A stretch of DNA of 64,000 nt from Mesorhizobium ciceri WSM4083. Lineage in GTDB: Bacteria; Pseudomonadota; Alphaproteobacteria; Rhizobiales; Rhizobiaceae. The DNA lies in the NCBI RefSeq assembly GCF_000519305.1, contig NZ_JAFG01000005.1:62190-126189 (forward strand). The letters run 5' to 3'. A program made the translations under genes and the position numbers. Below, one piece after another: positions 35,299-44,331 of this stretch (positions are counted from its first letter, which is position 1; each line of letters begins with the position of its first letter). The notes under the pieces were generated by a model that did no database searches, was not told the DNA's origin, and worked only from the letters and a program-made list of their open reading frames with translations.

Positions 35299-35362
35299 TT
35301 CCGTACTCCTGCGGTTGAAAGGGGGAAGACGGGCGGAGCCGAAGCCCCGCCCGAAAGCCGGG

Positions 35363-35854
35363 TCAGTATGGGAAGGCGCACATGACAATCTTCGCCGAAG
35401 CGTCGATTGCGTAGGCGCAGACCGTATCGGTCACGGCGGCGGCAACCTTCAGGGTGCCATCCGTGGTGGCCGACAAGACAAGGCCGTTGCCGTCCGCACC
35501 GGAAACCAGCGCGGTCGTAAGCGTTGCCACGCCCTTGACCTGTATCCAGGCATATTCGCCATTGCCGGGAGCAGCAGCGAGAACGCCGGCACCGTTTGCG
35601 GCGGTGTCGGACACGTCCGAGGTGACTTCGTTCGTCTGACCGGCAGAGACGCCAGCCGGCGCGTAGAAGCCAACCACGTTGTTGGCGACGGCGGCGATAG
35701 CGCCGGCACCAGAGTTGTATTTCACGAACCGATAGACCTTGCCGTCATAGGATTCGTAGGTGTCGCCAAGGCGGGGAGCCTTACCGCTTTCCGCGCCCGT
35801 GAGATCAGCCGCGGTGTAGGTTTTGGTGATGTTGGCGCCAACAAAAGAGGTCAT
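35363..35854 (-). CDS. Capsid decoration/stabilisation-type protein
   Basis: 163-aa, beta-rich and nearly Cys-free protein (TSFVGANITKTYTAADLTG ... GDTYESYDGKVYRFVKYNSGAGAIAAVANNVVGFY). The composition and position 12 bases after the major capsid gene fit the DUF2190-like or head-decoration proteins of many phages. Function inferred from position and composition. Confidence 0.6.
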   Translation of the reverse strand: MTSFVGANITKTYTAADLTGAESGKAPRLGDTYESYDGKVYRFVKYNSGAGAIAAVANNVVGFYAPAGVSAGQTNEVTSDVSDTAANGAGVLAAAPGNGEYAWIQVKGVATLTTALVSGADGNGLVLSATTDGTLKVAAAVTDTVCAYAIDASAKIVMCAFPY

Positions 35855-35866
35855 GGTTTTCGCTCC

Positions 35867-36850
35867 TTATGCCGCGTCGAAGAGGACGCCCTGAAGCGAC
35901 CGGTTCGAGGTGACGAGGTTGCCCATCCAGTAGAAGGGGATGACAACAGCGTCCTGGTTGACGGGCTTCTTCTCGTCGTCCTGCGTCCACTGAGCTTCCT
36001 TGTGCTGGTCGACGTAGACGTAATCCGTGTTGAGGAAATAGCCCTTCTCAGCCGTGGTCGTGAAATTCGTGTTGTCGTCGAAAATCACGTCAGCGGTTTT
36101 GTATTTCAGGCCGATGAAGCCCGACTGGGCCATGTCGGCGTCCATGTACCGCTGCAACTGCTGTTCGCCGAGTTCGTACAGCGAATAGAAGTCGTGGCTG
36201 AAGGTGATGATGTCCGGCTTGTCGGCGCCGCGCGTCAGAGCAAGCCAGAGCTTGTTCATGTCCGCCTTGAACGATGCCGCGTTTGCCGCCGAAGGCGAGG
36301 CGGCAAGATTGGTGCCGGTGGCCTCCAGGAACTTGTTGCGCCAGAACGTCCAGGTTGCGGAATCGATGCCGCCGACCGTGCCCTGACCGTTGGTCTGGAG
36401 AATGTTGGCCAGGCCGCCGATCTGGTTGGACAGCGAGCCATCCGAGTACAGATCGACAGAGAAGTTATTCGCGGCGGTCTTCAGCGCGTTGCCCTTCTTG
36501 GTCTTCACCAGGTTGATCATCGCGAACTTGCCGCTGTTCTGGCGAAGCTCCTTGCCGCTGGAGACGACATGCAGCGCGACCTGCGCCCAGTCGAATTTCG
36601 CGGACGTGACGACATCCGAGCCGTTGGTGTTCAGCGTGTCGAGGCCGGCATAGCGCTGATAGGTGTTGTTCTCCGCGTATTCGAGCTGCACCTGAATTTC
36701 GGTGCCGCCATCGAGGTTGCGGATCTTGTTCTTCTTCTTCAGCCGGTTGAGGAAGGCGTTGTTCTTCGAAACGTTGTCCGCCACCTCGTTCGCGCTGTTG
36801 CGAAGCGTGGTGGACACCATTTCAGTGAAGGTGGTCGACGGACCAGCCAT
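35867..36850 (-). CDS. Major capsid protein (HK97-fold type)
   Basis: 327-aa protein without the long N-terminal delta domain, consistent with a separate scaffold gene just upstream. FTEMVSTTLRNSANEVADNVSKNNAFLNRLKKKNKIRNLDGGTEIQVQLEY is typical of the non-cleaved capsid group. PDIITFSHDFYSLYELGEQQLQRYMD, with IGLKYKTADVIFDDN after it, matches the spine-helix to P-domain region. It is the expected size and has the expected neighbours. Confidence 0.85.
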   Translation of the reverse strand: MAGPSTTFTEMVSTTLRNSANEVADNVSKNNAFLNRLKKKNKIRNLDGGTEIQVQLEYAENNTYQRYAGLDTLNTNGSDVVTSAKFDWAQVALHVVSSGKELRQNSGKFAMINLVKTKKGNALKTAANNFSVDLYSDGSLSNQIGGLANILQTNGQGTVGGIDSATWTFWRNKFLEATGTNLAASPSAANAASFKADMNKLWLALTRGADKPDIITFSHDFYSLYELGEQQLQRYMDADMAQSGFIGLKYKTADVIFDDNTNFTTTAEKGYFLNTDYVYVDQHKEAQWTQDDEKKPVNQDAVVIPFYWMGNLVTSNRSLQGVLFDAA

Positions 36851-36855
36851 GGTGT

Positions 36856-37959
36856 TTAACCCTTTTGATTGCGATCATAGACAGCGGCCAACTCTTCCTC
36901 TTCGGTGAGAGCCCGACCCTTGCCTGATGCGGTTGATGGGATGTTGACGGCGGCGGCTCGACGAGCGCCTTCGACCTTGGCGGCGCCATTCGAAGCGGCT
37001 GGCTTTCCAGCGGCTGCTTTGGCCCGAAGATCGGGATCGGCGTTCACGGCCATGTCGTAAGCCAGACCGAACACGGCCTCTTTCGAGGCGGCATCGCCAA
37101 GCTTCCTTCGCGCCTTGTGGATTGCTTCAACCATGTCGACTTCAGGGATTTCCGAGTAGAGCGGCTTGTCGGCTGACAAGCGGGTCAACTCGGTTTCGGC
37201 CGATGTCTGATCGGCGCGTTCCTGAAGCTTCTGGTTTATGCGGTCGTCGATACTTGCGGGGTTTCCAACCGTTGCGAGCAACGTTTTCAACCCGGCAATC
37301 TCTTGCCGCAATTCGCTTTCGCCCTGCTGGACGGTCTGGCCAAAGGCTGCTGCGATTTTGTCGCGCACGCCGTAGCTGTCGATGATGGCCATGATGGATT
37401 CGACGGGAGCCCGGTCCAGATTGGCCTGGGCATTGAACAGAAAATCGATCGCCTTCGCGGGCGTGACCACCGACCCGTCAGCGAGCTTGCGGCCCTTCTG
37501 CGGGTCGAAGTAGTGGGAATGCCGATCGATGACTTCCTGAATTGGCTTGACGGTCGAGAGCTGCCGGCCGTGATCTGACAGGCGGCCCTGTAGCTCCTGC
37601 TCACGGGCAGCAACAAAGGCGCGGATTTCGGCGGGGGTCTTTTCCCATGCGCCCTTGACGACATCGGCACCTTGGAGGCCTTTCCAGTTATCAGGCAGGG
37701 GAACCGAACCGGCGCCAGGCGTCAGACCATCGCCAGCCGGTTCCCCGCCGTCTCCGCCTTTCGGCGATGCCGTGTCGGCCGCTTCGGACCTGTCGACGCT
37801 GACGAACTTGCCGTTCTCGCGATCCGCTCCGTTGTCGCGCTCGTTCTTGTTCCAAATGGCTTCAAGGGCCGAATCGTCGGCGACAGCATTGTCGTTGATC
37901 GGACCGGCATCGACGACGACGGGTGCGGCTTCAGCCACGGCAGCAAGTTGAGCGCTCAT
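36856..37959 (-). CDS. Scaffold-type protein
   Basis: 367-aa acidic, low-hydrophobicity helical protein. The N-terminal 100 residues look disordered; coils follow (AAREQELQGRLSDHGRQLSTVKPIQEVIDRHSHYFDP, QQGESELRQEIAGLKTLL), and the C-terminus is basic (AKVEGARRAAAVNIPS), as needed to bind capsid subunits. The start at 37959 overlaps the preceding stop (ATGA). It directly precedes the capsid gene, the standard scaffold position. Confidence 0.78.
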   Translation of the reverse strand: MSAQLAAVAEAAPVVVDAGPINDNAVADDSALEAIWNKNERDNGADRENGKFVSVDRSEAADTASPKGGDGGEPAGDGLTPGAGSVPLPDNWKGLQGADVVKGAWEKTPAEIRAFVAAREQELQGRLSDHGRQLSTVKPIQEVIDRHSHYFDPQKGRKLADGSVVTPAKAIDFLFNAQANLDRAPVESIMAIIDSYGVRDKIAAAFGQTVQQGESELRQEIAGLKTLLATVGNPASIDDRINQKLQERADQTSAETELTRLSADKPLYSEIPEVDMVEAIHKARRKLGDAASKEAVFGLAYDMAVNADPDLRAKAAAGKPAASNGAAKVEGARRAAAVNIPSTASGKGRALTEEEELAAVYDRNQKG

Positions 37960-38246
37960 CGAAATTCCTCTGACACCTGGAGGCCCCGCTTCTGGCAGAA
38001 GTCGGGATTGCGAAATTTGCCCTTGGTCGGGGAAAGGCTGGGCTCGTACTCGACGCAATTGTGTTTCTTCAGATCATCGCGCCGCTGAGAGCGTGAGCCG
38101 ATTACCGCGCCGTTGATTGGCGATCGGTACTCCGGAATGTCGGAGATGACATTCGGCATGCTGATCTGGCCGGCGAATGGCTTCTCCATGGGAGCGCCCG
38201 TTTGCCGGTCAACGAAGATGCCGTTTCGAAACACGTACCGAGCCAT
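37956..38246 (-). CDS. Hypothetical protein, first gene of capsid module
   Basis: 96-aa protein starting MARYVFRNGIFVDRQTGAPM, with SPINGAVIGSRSQRRDDLKKHNCVEYEP. The short FRNGxFVDxxTG opening followed by an IGSRxQxRxxLKxHNC segment recurs in genes ahead of scaffold genes in many podoviruses, without known function. One of the three conserved 20-bp elements lies 46-65 bases upstream. Confidence 0.68.
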   Translation of the reverse strand: MARYVFRNGIFVDRQTGAPMEKPFAGQISMPNVISDIPEYRSPINGAVIGSRSQRRDDLKKHNCVEYEPSLSPTKGKFRNPDFCQKRGLQVSEEFR

Positions 38247-38291
38247 TTCAAGTCCCGCTTGGAGGCAGGATGAAGGGTGCGGTCTGTCGGT

Positions 38292-38311
38292 GCGAAAAGA
38301 TAAGCCGTTTG
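38292..38311 (-). promoter_or_regulatory. Conserved 20-bp element, copy 1 (capsid module)
   Basis: Plus-strand reading GCGAAAAGATAAGCCGTTTG. The same element, consensus GCGAAAnnATAAGCCGyTTG, occurs upstream of the portal and first tail-fibre genes. It lies between two minus-strand genes, 46 bases ahead of the gene starting at 38246. It is a candidate late promoter or activator site, unlike any host promoter I know. Confidence 0.65.
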
Positions 38312-38315
38312 GAAT

Positions 38316-38681
38316 TCAGGAGAGAAGCAGGACCATCAGCGTGTCGTCGTCGGCCATGGCGTCGAGTTCGCGGGAGATCATCAGTTGGCCCATCTTGGCC
38401 ATGATAGAGCCCATGGGGTCGGCTTGGGGCAGTTGAGGGACATGCATCTTTGCCATAAGCGCTTCAACCATGGCCGGCGTCAGTTCCGGCAGGATTTCCG
38501 ATTCAAGGGGTTCAACTTTGCGGGCGTGAATGTCGACGGGCTTGCCGTGCCGGTCCAGATAGATCGTTGGGCGGCGCCTGTAGTGACCGGCGCCAGGTTG
38601 GCGAGTGTCAGTTTCAGGGGGCGCAATCTGAAACGCATTTGCCTGGAACGCATTCCCCTGAAAGGCTGTGGCGAAGGCCAT
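38316..38681 (-). CDS. Phage protein with N-terminal AFQ repeats
   Basis: 121-aa protein. The first 18 residues contain AFQGNAFQANAFQ, repeats seen at the N-terminus of many small phage proteins with unknown roles. The rest is helical (LTPAMVEALMAKMHVPQL, MGSIMAKMGQLMISRELDAM). AGGAG lies 8 bases before ATG 38681. It is the last gene of the portal module, just before the conserved element. Confidence 0.65.
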   Translation of the reverse strand: MAFATAFQGNAFQANAFQIAPPETDTRQPGAGHYRRRPTIYLDRHGKPVDIHARKVEPLESEILPELTPAMVEALMAKMHVPQLPQADPMGSIMAKMGQLMISRELDAMADDDTLMVLLLS

Positions 38682-38691
38682 ATCCCGACTC

Positions 38692-39105
38692 CTAGAGGCC
38701 GGACGCTGCCACGAAAAACGCGTCGATCTGCCCGTCATCGAACCCGAGCGCGGTGAAGCCGGCCAGCATCATGGGTTCCGTCCGGACGAACGAGCCGCTG
38801 TTCTCGTATGCGATCTGAACTGCCCTACTCTGTGCTGAGACGAACGTTTCCACCGCGTCGAGCAGACCTGATGCCAGAAGCTGTAGTTTGAACTGCCTGG
38901 CCGAGACACTGGCAGGGATCTCCGGTTTGTTCACAGGCGGCACATAGGGTCCGACAACCCCAGCGCTGGCCTCCGCAAAAATTGCTGGCCCATACTCCGT
39001 GTCGTCATCGGGAGAGGCGGAAAACGGGATCCAGCCGAATTGCGGATGGTTGATCTCAACATCAATCGTGCCGGCCGCATTGTATTTCGGGTTGCGGAAC
39101 TCCAT
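38692..39105 (-). CDS. Hypothetical protein downstream of tail fibre, possible fibre-assembly type
   Basis: 137-aa protein. GWIPFSASPDDDTEYGPAIFAEA near the start and KLQLLASGLLDAVETFVSAQSRAVQIAYENSGSFVR further on. Such a layout is seen in XkdW or tail-fibre-associated small proteins. The ATG at 39105 shares one base with the fibre stop (TGATG); a longer frame from 39183 overlaps the fibre gene by 79 bases and is less likely. Assignment is positional. Confidence 0.6.
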   Translation of the reverse strand: MEFRNPKYNAAGTIDVEINHPQFGWIPFSASPDDDTEYGPAIFAEASAGVVGPYVPPVNKPEIPASVSARQFKLQLLASGLLDAVETFVSAQSRAVQIAYENSGSFVRTEPMMLAGFTALGFDDGQIDAFFVAASGL

Positions 39106-40550
39106 CAGGAAATCCTCATCGCCAGGAACGTTCGGCGTCGGATCGCGCCGCCACCCGTGGAGACACGACCCATAGCGCGCCAAGTTCCCGACAGAGCCGT
39201 GCCGCCCTTGATAAAGGGTGCGCCGCCCGAGCCATACGTGGTGTCATCGCCTGGGTCTGTCGTAACGGCTTCTGAGAAGCCGGCCGGTTGCAGCGTAGAC
39301 CCAGCCATCGTCAGACCTTCCGTGATCAAGGTGGCAGTTAGGCTGAACACTTGGGCGTAAGTGCCGACAGCGCCGAAAGCGAGGGCAGCGTTGCCGGCAC
39401 CAAAATCAACGGCGGCAACGGCGGCCGTCACAAAAGCGGTGCTGGCAATCTGGGTATTGTTGGTGCCGGGAGCCGCTGTTGCGGTGGTCATGTTGCTGGC
39501 AACACCCGACGCGGGCGTTCCCAACGCGCCGCCAACAAAATAAGCTGCACCGGTTCCTACTTCGTCGGTGAGAGCGGCCCGCAAATTAGCCGATGTTGGG
39601 GTCGCAAGAAACGCAGCGATCCCCGCAGCCAACCCCGAAACACCCGTGGCGATGGGGAGGCCGGTCAAATTAGTTGCGACACCCGATGCAGGGGTGCCCA
39701 ACGCGCCGCCGACGAAATAAGCCGAGCCAGTTCCTACCTCATCGGTAAGCAAGGTCCGGAGGTTTGCCGACGATGGTGCGGCGACGAATGCGTCAAAATT
39801 GGCCGCGCGAGCAATGGCTCCCCAAGAAGTGAGGTTGGCGGTGAGGGGTTGGTAAGCAGCGGCGGCATCCGTTACCGATAGAGCGGTCTGGGTGACACCG
39901 TTGATCCGGTAAAACAGGCCCGTGTTTGCGGTCCACATGTCGCCGTTCGCCGGAGCGTTCGGTGCAACACCGTGCGGAAGTCTAATCGACGCCGCCGTGG
40001 TGGAACTGGTCTTGAATGTCTGGATAATGGTCCACTGCGAGGCGTTGTCGAGGGATGCCATCGCCTTGGTGACGCCGTTTACCCGAACGTACAAGCCAAA
40101 GGCAGCAGTGGTCCAGAAATCGCCATCTGCAGGCGCATTTGGCACAATGCCGTGGGGAACATTAAAACCCGCGCCAAGCACCGCTTCCGACGCGTCCGTT
40201 ACCAACTTGCCGGTCATCGTCCCGCCAGCAAGAGGCAGGCAGACCAGGGAGGCGGCCGTCGCGAAATCCGATATCGTGGCGGCAAGCTGTGTGCCGGTGT
40301 GGTTCGCTCTGGCGAGCAGGAAGGCGTCCGAGCTATTGGCCGTGGCGCCATCGGCCACGTTGAGCAGCGCGCGAACCTGTGCGGGCGTCAGTTCCTCTGT
40401 GTCGCCCGTCAACGCGCTCACGCGGCCAAGGATGGTCTCTGTGGCCTGGGTCAACGCGTGTTCGTCGTTCCAGTTCGATGGCTGGACAATCGTCGGGTCG
40501 CCCGCGTCGGGAATGAGCGACGTGAACTTATGCTTCAGCGATACGGTCAT
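39105..40550 (-). CDS. Tail fibre protein with internal repeats
   Basis: 481-aa protein. The start (MTVSLKHKFTSLIPDAGDPTIVQPSNWNDEHAL) is a common phage fibre N-terminal attachment domain. Two types of repeat follow: NAPADGDFWTT...LYVRVNGVTKA versus NAPANGDMWTA...FYRINGVTQT, and LTDEVGTGSAYFVGGALGTPASGVA, present twice. These are shared with many phage side fibres. The Gly/Ser-rich C-terminus (SGGAPFIKGGTALSGTW) probably makes the receptor contact. The start overlaps the portal stop by 4 bases (ATGA). Confidence 0.82.
   Translation of the reverse strand: MTVSLKHKFTSLIPDAGDPTIVQPSNWNDEHALTQATETILGRVSALTGDTEELTPAQVRALLNVADGATANSSDAFLLARANHTGTQLAATISDFATAASLVCLPLAGGTMTGKLVTDASEAVLGAGFNVPHGIVPNAPADGDFWTTAAFGLYVRVNGVTKAMASLDNASQWTIIQTFKTSSTTAASIRLPHGVAPNAPANGDMWTANTGLFYRINGVTQTALSVTDAAAAYQPLTANLTSWGAIARAANFDAFVAAPSSANLRTLLTDEVGTGSAYFVGGALGTPASGVATNLTGLPIATGVSGLAAGIAAFLATPTSANLRAALTDEVGTGAAYFVGGALGTPASGVASNMTTATAAPGTNNTQIASTAFVTAAVAAVDFGAGNAALAFGAVGTYAQVFSLTATLITEGLTMAGSTLQPAGFSEAVTTDPGDDTTYGSGGAPFIKGGTALSGTWRAMGRVSTGGGAIRRRTFLAMRIS
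39500..39793 (-). repeat. Direct repeats inside fibre gene
   Basis: Two copies of a roughly 115-base unit, 39500-39614 and 39679-39793, about 179 bases apart. They encode the S-A-N-L-R-x-L-L/A-L-T-D-E-V-G-T-G unit and differ by scattered, mostly synonymous changes. This indicates a duplication that could shorten or lengthen the fibre by recombination. Confidence 0.7.
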
Positions 40551-42886
40551 TGCATCGGCACCGTTTCAACGCCGATCGGGCGGCCCTGCGGGTCTTTGAT
40601 GATCTTCTTCGGCGCGGTGAGTGCCTTGGTGACCATAATCATGAACTGGCCGAACTGCTCACGTTGGGCGGCCATCTCTTTCAAAACCGCCTCGCCGCCG
40701 ATCGGGTCAATCTGAATTGGCGGAGGTACAATGCCGTTCGCGGCCAAGACCTGGTTCTGATCGGTTGCAGCCGCAATCTGCTTGGAGCGCAGATCGAACT
40801 GCTTTTCCTTCATCGTCATGTCGTGCTGCTCGCGGGCGAACTGCATACCCTGTTCGACCTGGGCGCCCCTGAGCTTCGCTTCAGCAGCTTTTGCTGCGGC
40901 GTCCGCCTCTCGCGTCTTCGCTTCCGCTTCAGCCTTTTGTTGTTCGGGGCTAGGCTTTGGTGTCTCAGGCTGTGCGGCTTTCGCCTTGGCATCGGTGACC
41001 ATTTTTTCCAGAACGTCCTCAACGGACTTGCCGAGGTTGAACAGCCGGGAGTTGGCCGCGAAGATTTCGACGGCAACCTCTTTCGGAAGCTCGCCGGACT
41101 GGACCATTGGGCCGACAGCAGCCCAGTAGGCGCCGGCACCTTGTAGGAATTCCGCAGCTTCGGCCTTCTGCCGAGACAGGTCCGCCTTCACAGTGGAATC
41201 GCTTTCGACATCGATGCGGTACATGGTCGATAGCTTCTGGGTGAGAAGCTGCTGAACAGCCTGCATCTGTGCCAGCTTGGCCTGCCGGGCTTTCTCAGCC
41301 ATCTGCGCAGCCTGGGCGGCCTGCTGATACTGCTGCAACTGGTCGGGCGGCAATTGCGCACCCTGCGGAGGCGGCGGCGGCTGTATGGGCGTGAGATCCT
41401 GTTGCGTCGGGATGATCTGAACGCCCGTCATCTGCTGAAGCGTCTCGTGTGAAAACTTGGCGGGGATGATTTCCGACATCATCACGAACAGATCGCGCGC
41501 GCCGCGCTCCATCATGCGTTGCATCTTCTGGATGCGAAGCGAGCCCCACTGTGTCTTGATCTGCTGGGCGCCTAGCGTCTCGTTGGATTTCGAAGCGCCG
41601 CGAACGATGTCCGATATCCCGGTGATTTCGTAAATCGCCTGCTTGGTCTGCTCACGGGCGTTGTACAACTCGCGAAGGACGAGGATGAACTTTTCTACTG
41701 GCCAGAACGCGACAGCTCCAGCGAGCCCGCCATTGGCCGCCCAGATGTCAGCATTGCCGATCGGTACGAATTCCGTGTCGTCGGCTGCCAGCATATTGCC
41801 GATGTCGCCGGCATCGCCGGAATACCAGCCCTTCACCTTCATGTGGTTCGTGATGATGTTGATGCGTTTGGTGGTCAGGTCCAGCTCGTCGGCGAGCTTC
41901 GAATATATCGAGAACGGGTTGACCGGCATCAGGCGACCGGTGAGTTCGATCGGCTGCACAGGCGTTGCGATCGGGAAGAAATTCGTCAGGCCCAGCGGAT
42001 CATCGACCGTCTTCAGGATCACGCCGGTATCGTCGATGAAATAGACCTTGCGGCTGGTCTTGCACCAGATTTCCCAACCAGTCAGATCGTTGTCGGATTC
42101 GCCGCGCGCCTTCTTCTCCTGGTCGCTCGTCTGCATTCCGATCATGGCGGAATCGAACGCGGTATCTTCGTTCTCGCGCGAGACGACGAAGCGGAACGAC
42201 AGCCATGGGCAATCGCTCCAGCGTTTGGCCGGGCCATGACGGAAATCGCGCCAGCTTACGGCCTCGAATTCGATGCGCTCGTTTGCGAGGCGTGCGCCAA
42301 CAGCGGCCGGAGGTTTACCGTATTCTCCGGCGTCGTCACCTTCCACGGCCCCGGAGCTGTCGAGCTCCAAATCGGCGCTGTCCAGCTTGTCGGTGTCCAT
42401 CTTGGCGATTTCATCGGTCGGGTCCTCTACGATGTCACTCTTGAACCGGAGCCGCACCACGCCGCGACCAGCCAGGAAGGCGTCTTGGGCCTCGCCCTCC
42501 AGTTCGACCTGGAGCTTCGAATCGTCGACCTGAACCTTTATCGAGCGCTCGATGATTTCAGCCACGTCCTTGCCGGCCGGATCTTCATCGGCGAACCGGC
42601 GGCGCACGTCTGGCGCGGGCGGGCTGTTGATGACCGCCGGAACGATGGTTTCGACGTTGGCGTATAGGATGTTGAAATCGTAGGTCGAGCCGAGCGTTGT
42701 TGACGCGGTGAAGTCGCCGCTCGATGTTTCGCCAGTGAAGGCTTTGACCGCCTTTTCGGCATCATCCAGCCACTGCTTTTCAAGCTTACCGGCAGCTTCG
42801 ACACGGTTCAGCCATTTGGTGCCCTCTTCGCGAAGGGTCTTTCCCTGCTTCTGCTGGTCGGGTGTGCGCTTGTCAGCCTTGGCCAT
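40547..42886 (-). CDS. Portal protein (P22-like)
   Basis: 779-aa portal, the dodecamer at the unique capsid vertex through which DNA passes. The start (REEGTKWLNRVEAAGKLEKQWLDDAEKAVKAF) and the segments FNILYANVETIVPAVINSPPAPDVRRRFADEDP, FLAGRGVVRLRFKSD, FEAVSWRDFRHGPAKRW and GISDIVRGASKSNETLGAQQIK are typical of the P22-type portal family. The long helical C-terminus (Ala/Gln/Lys-rich, residues about 660-730) corresponds to the barrel. A copy of the 20-bp element is 25-44 bases upstream. Confidence 0.88.
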   Translation of the reverse strand: MAKADKRTPDQQKQGKTLREEGTKWLNRVEAAGKLEKQWLDDAEKAVKAFTGETSSGDFTASTTLGSTYDFNILYANVETIVPAVINSPPAPDVRRRFADEDPAGKDVAEIIERSIKVQVDDSKLQVELEGEAQDAFLAGRGVVRLRFKSDIVEDPTDEIAKMDTDKLDSADLELDSSGAVEGDDAGEYGKPPAAVGARLANERIEFEAVSWRDFRHGPAKRWSDCPWLSFRFVVSRENEDTAFDSAMIGMQTSDQEKKARGESDNDLTGWEIWCKTSRKVYFIDDTGVILKTVDDPLGLTNFFPIATPVQPIELTGRLMPVNPFSIYSKLADELDLTTKRINIITNHMKVKGWYSGDAGDIGNMLAADDTEFVPIGNADIWAANGGLAGAVAFWPVEKFILVLRELYNAREQTKQAIYEITGISDIVRGASKSNETLGAQQIKTQWGSLRIQKMQRMMERGARDLFVMMSEIIPAKFSHETLQQMTGVQIIPTQQDLTPIQPPPPPQGAQLPPDQLQQYQQAAQAAQMAEKARQAKLAQMQAVQQLLTQKLSTMYRIDVESDSTVKADLSRQKAEAAEFLQGAGAYWAAVGPMVQSGELPKEVAVEIFAANSRLFNLGKSVEDVLEKMVTDAKAKAAQPETPKPSPEQQKAEAEAKTREADAAAKAAEAKLRGAQVEQGMQFAREQHDMTMKEKQFDLRSKQIAAATDQNQVLAANGIVPPPIQIDPIGGEAVLKEMAAQREQFGQFMIMVTKALTAPKKIIKDPQGRPIGVETVPMQ

Positions 42887-42910
42887 GGCGGCAAGATGCC
42901 GGGCCGGCCA

Positions 42911-42930
42911 GCGAAAACATAAGCCGCTTG
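42911..42930 (-). promoter_or_regulatory. Conserved 20-bp element, copy 2 (portal module)
   Basis: Plus-strand reading GCGAAAACATAAGCCGCTTG, in the 139-base gap between portal (minus) and the membrane moron (plus). It matches the consensus at all conserved positions. Its end is 25 bases from the portal start. Confidence 0.68.
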
Positions 42931-43025
42931 AAAACGCAAGGCATAAGGGAAAGCTGCGCTACTAGACGCAACTTGCGCGGAAGCGGTCTGGCCTTCAATA
43001 TGCAGGCTACTACGCGGAGGGGACA

Positions 43026-44327
43026 ATGGCTGACTATACATTCGACGTGCCAAGAGCACGCACCAGAGATATTTTCCGGTTCTTTGTTGAAGTCGGCCGA
43101 TTGATGGGCGCGCCTAGTTTTAGCATAACAGAGATTGGGGCGCATGCCGCCACGACAGTCGCCATATCCGATGATACCGGCGTCACCGAGAACGACCTTT
43201 CAACATCTCAACTTTTCTCGGTATTTCAGGCGTCAGTCGGCGTGCAAAATATTGCCATTAGTTTGAGTCGGCCAGCCAGTGAAAAAGACGCACTTTCCGA
43301 CCGAATTCACTTTAGCAACAACGAGTCCGACAAGCGCTTTGGTATTGAAAAAGTTCGCCGGATCAATGAGTTGATAAGTGAAACGTTCCTTCCGGGCTGG
43401 GAGCCGGTGGTTGGACTTTTCCACAACCAGAAGGCGTTCACGAACCTGATGAAATCTCATCAGTCACTCATTGGCCAGCTTCAGAGCACTACTGTGGGTA
43501 TCACGGAGCAGTTGACCGCTGCCAGGCTTGCACTCGAAACCGAATTTACGGAAAGGCGCTCCTTGCTTGAGGGCGAGGTGCAATCACGGTCCGCTAAGCT
43601 CGACGAGGCTTCTGCTCAGCTGCAACGTGAAATAGCACACCGTGAGGAAGAACTCTTGCAGCGAACAAAGGAGCTCGACGACAGAGACCATATTCACGCG
43701 AGAAGGAAATTGAGGGAAGACATCACCAAGGGCATCGAGACCAGATTGGCCAATGCCATTGTTCCGATGCGAACCTCCATGATTGGTTGGGTGGTTTTCA
43801 CAATCTCCGTAGGTGTCGCGGGTTTTCTCGGTTGGGTATCGGTCGCCAGCCTTGTTGAATATGTAGCTATCGTGCAAGCGGCAGCGGTTAAGTCGCTCAA
43901 TCCGGTGTCCGAATTCACAATTCAGCAGGGCTGGTTTCTATTGGGTCGCGGTGCGGTCACAGGAGCACTCTCTGTTGCTTTCCTAGTGTATGCAATAACT
44001 TGGTTGAAGAGCATCTATCATGCTGACGTTCGCGCACAGCGGGAGCTTGAGCGGTATTCGATCGATCTGAATCGTGCGAGCTGGGCTGTTGAGACTATTA
44101 TGGAAGCCAAGAAGGACGGAGGCACCATTCCAGACATCTTGGTCGCGGGCGTCTCACGTAATCTGTTTGACGGCGGAGCAGGCAAAGATTCTGGCACGTC
44201 ATCTGATGGTCTCGGTTCGCTGCTAAGGGCCTCTGCCAAAGCGAAGATTTCAACGAACGGCGCCGAATTCGAGATCAATAGTCGAGGAGCGAATAGGCTA
44301 GCTAGGGAGTTGGAAGGCGAAGTCTAG
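43026..44327 (+). CDS. Moron: coiled-coil membrane protein, unknown function
   Basis: 433-aa protein transcribed against the late genes. Residues 1-140 form a soluble domain with no recognised motif. Residues about 145-245 are a coiled coil rich in Glu, Arg and Gln. Membrane segments follow near 250-282 and 303-327, then a soluble C-terminus. By eye the gene has more A/T-ending codons than the virion genes around it, a mark of separate acquisition. It fills the space between the lysis cassette (4 bases away) and the portal promoter region. Superinfection exclusion or anti-phage sensing is the most natural guess; nothing in the sequence proves it. Confidence 0.75.
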   Translation: MADYTFDVPRARTRDIFRFFVEVGRLMGAPSFSITEIGAHAATTVAISDDTGVTENDLSTSQLFSVFQASVGVQNIAISLSRPASEKDALSDRIHFSNNESDKRFGIEKVRRINELISETFLPGWEPVVGLFHNQKAFTNLMKSHQSLIGQLQSTTVGITEQLTAARLALETEFTERRSLLEGEVQSRSAKLDEASAQLQREIAHREEELLQRTKELDDRDHIHARRKLREDITKGIETRLANAIVPMRTSMIGWVVFTISVGVAGFLGWVSVASLVEYVAIVQAAAVKSLNPVSEFTIQQGWFLLGRGAVTGALSVAFLVYAITWLKSIYHADVRAQRELERYSIDLNRASWAVETIMEAKKDGGTIPDILVAGVSRNLFDGGAGKDSGTSSDGLGSLLRASAKAKISTNGAEFEINSRGANRLARELEGEV

Positions 44328-44331
44328 CAGC

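Noticed and set aside
35123..36859. 578-aa plus-strand open frame opposite the capsid and decoration genes
   Set aside because: It lies wholly opposite recognised capsid genes and has shadow-type composition.
42911..42930. Reading the 20-bp element as a sigma-54 promoter
   Set aside because: The GG and GC dinucleotides are 11 rather than 10 bases apart and the flanking consensus is absent.
42911..43025. Reading the 20-bp element as a promoter for the plus-strand morons
   Set aside because: The copy at 38292 has no plus-strand gene after it, whereas all three copies precede a minus-strand gene.
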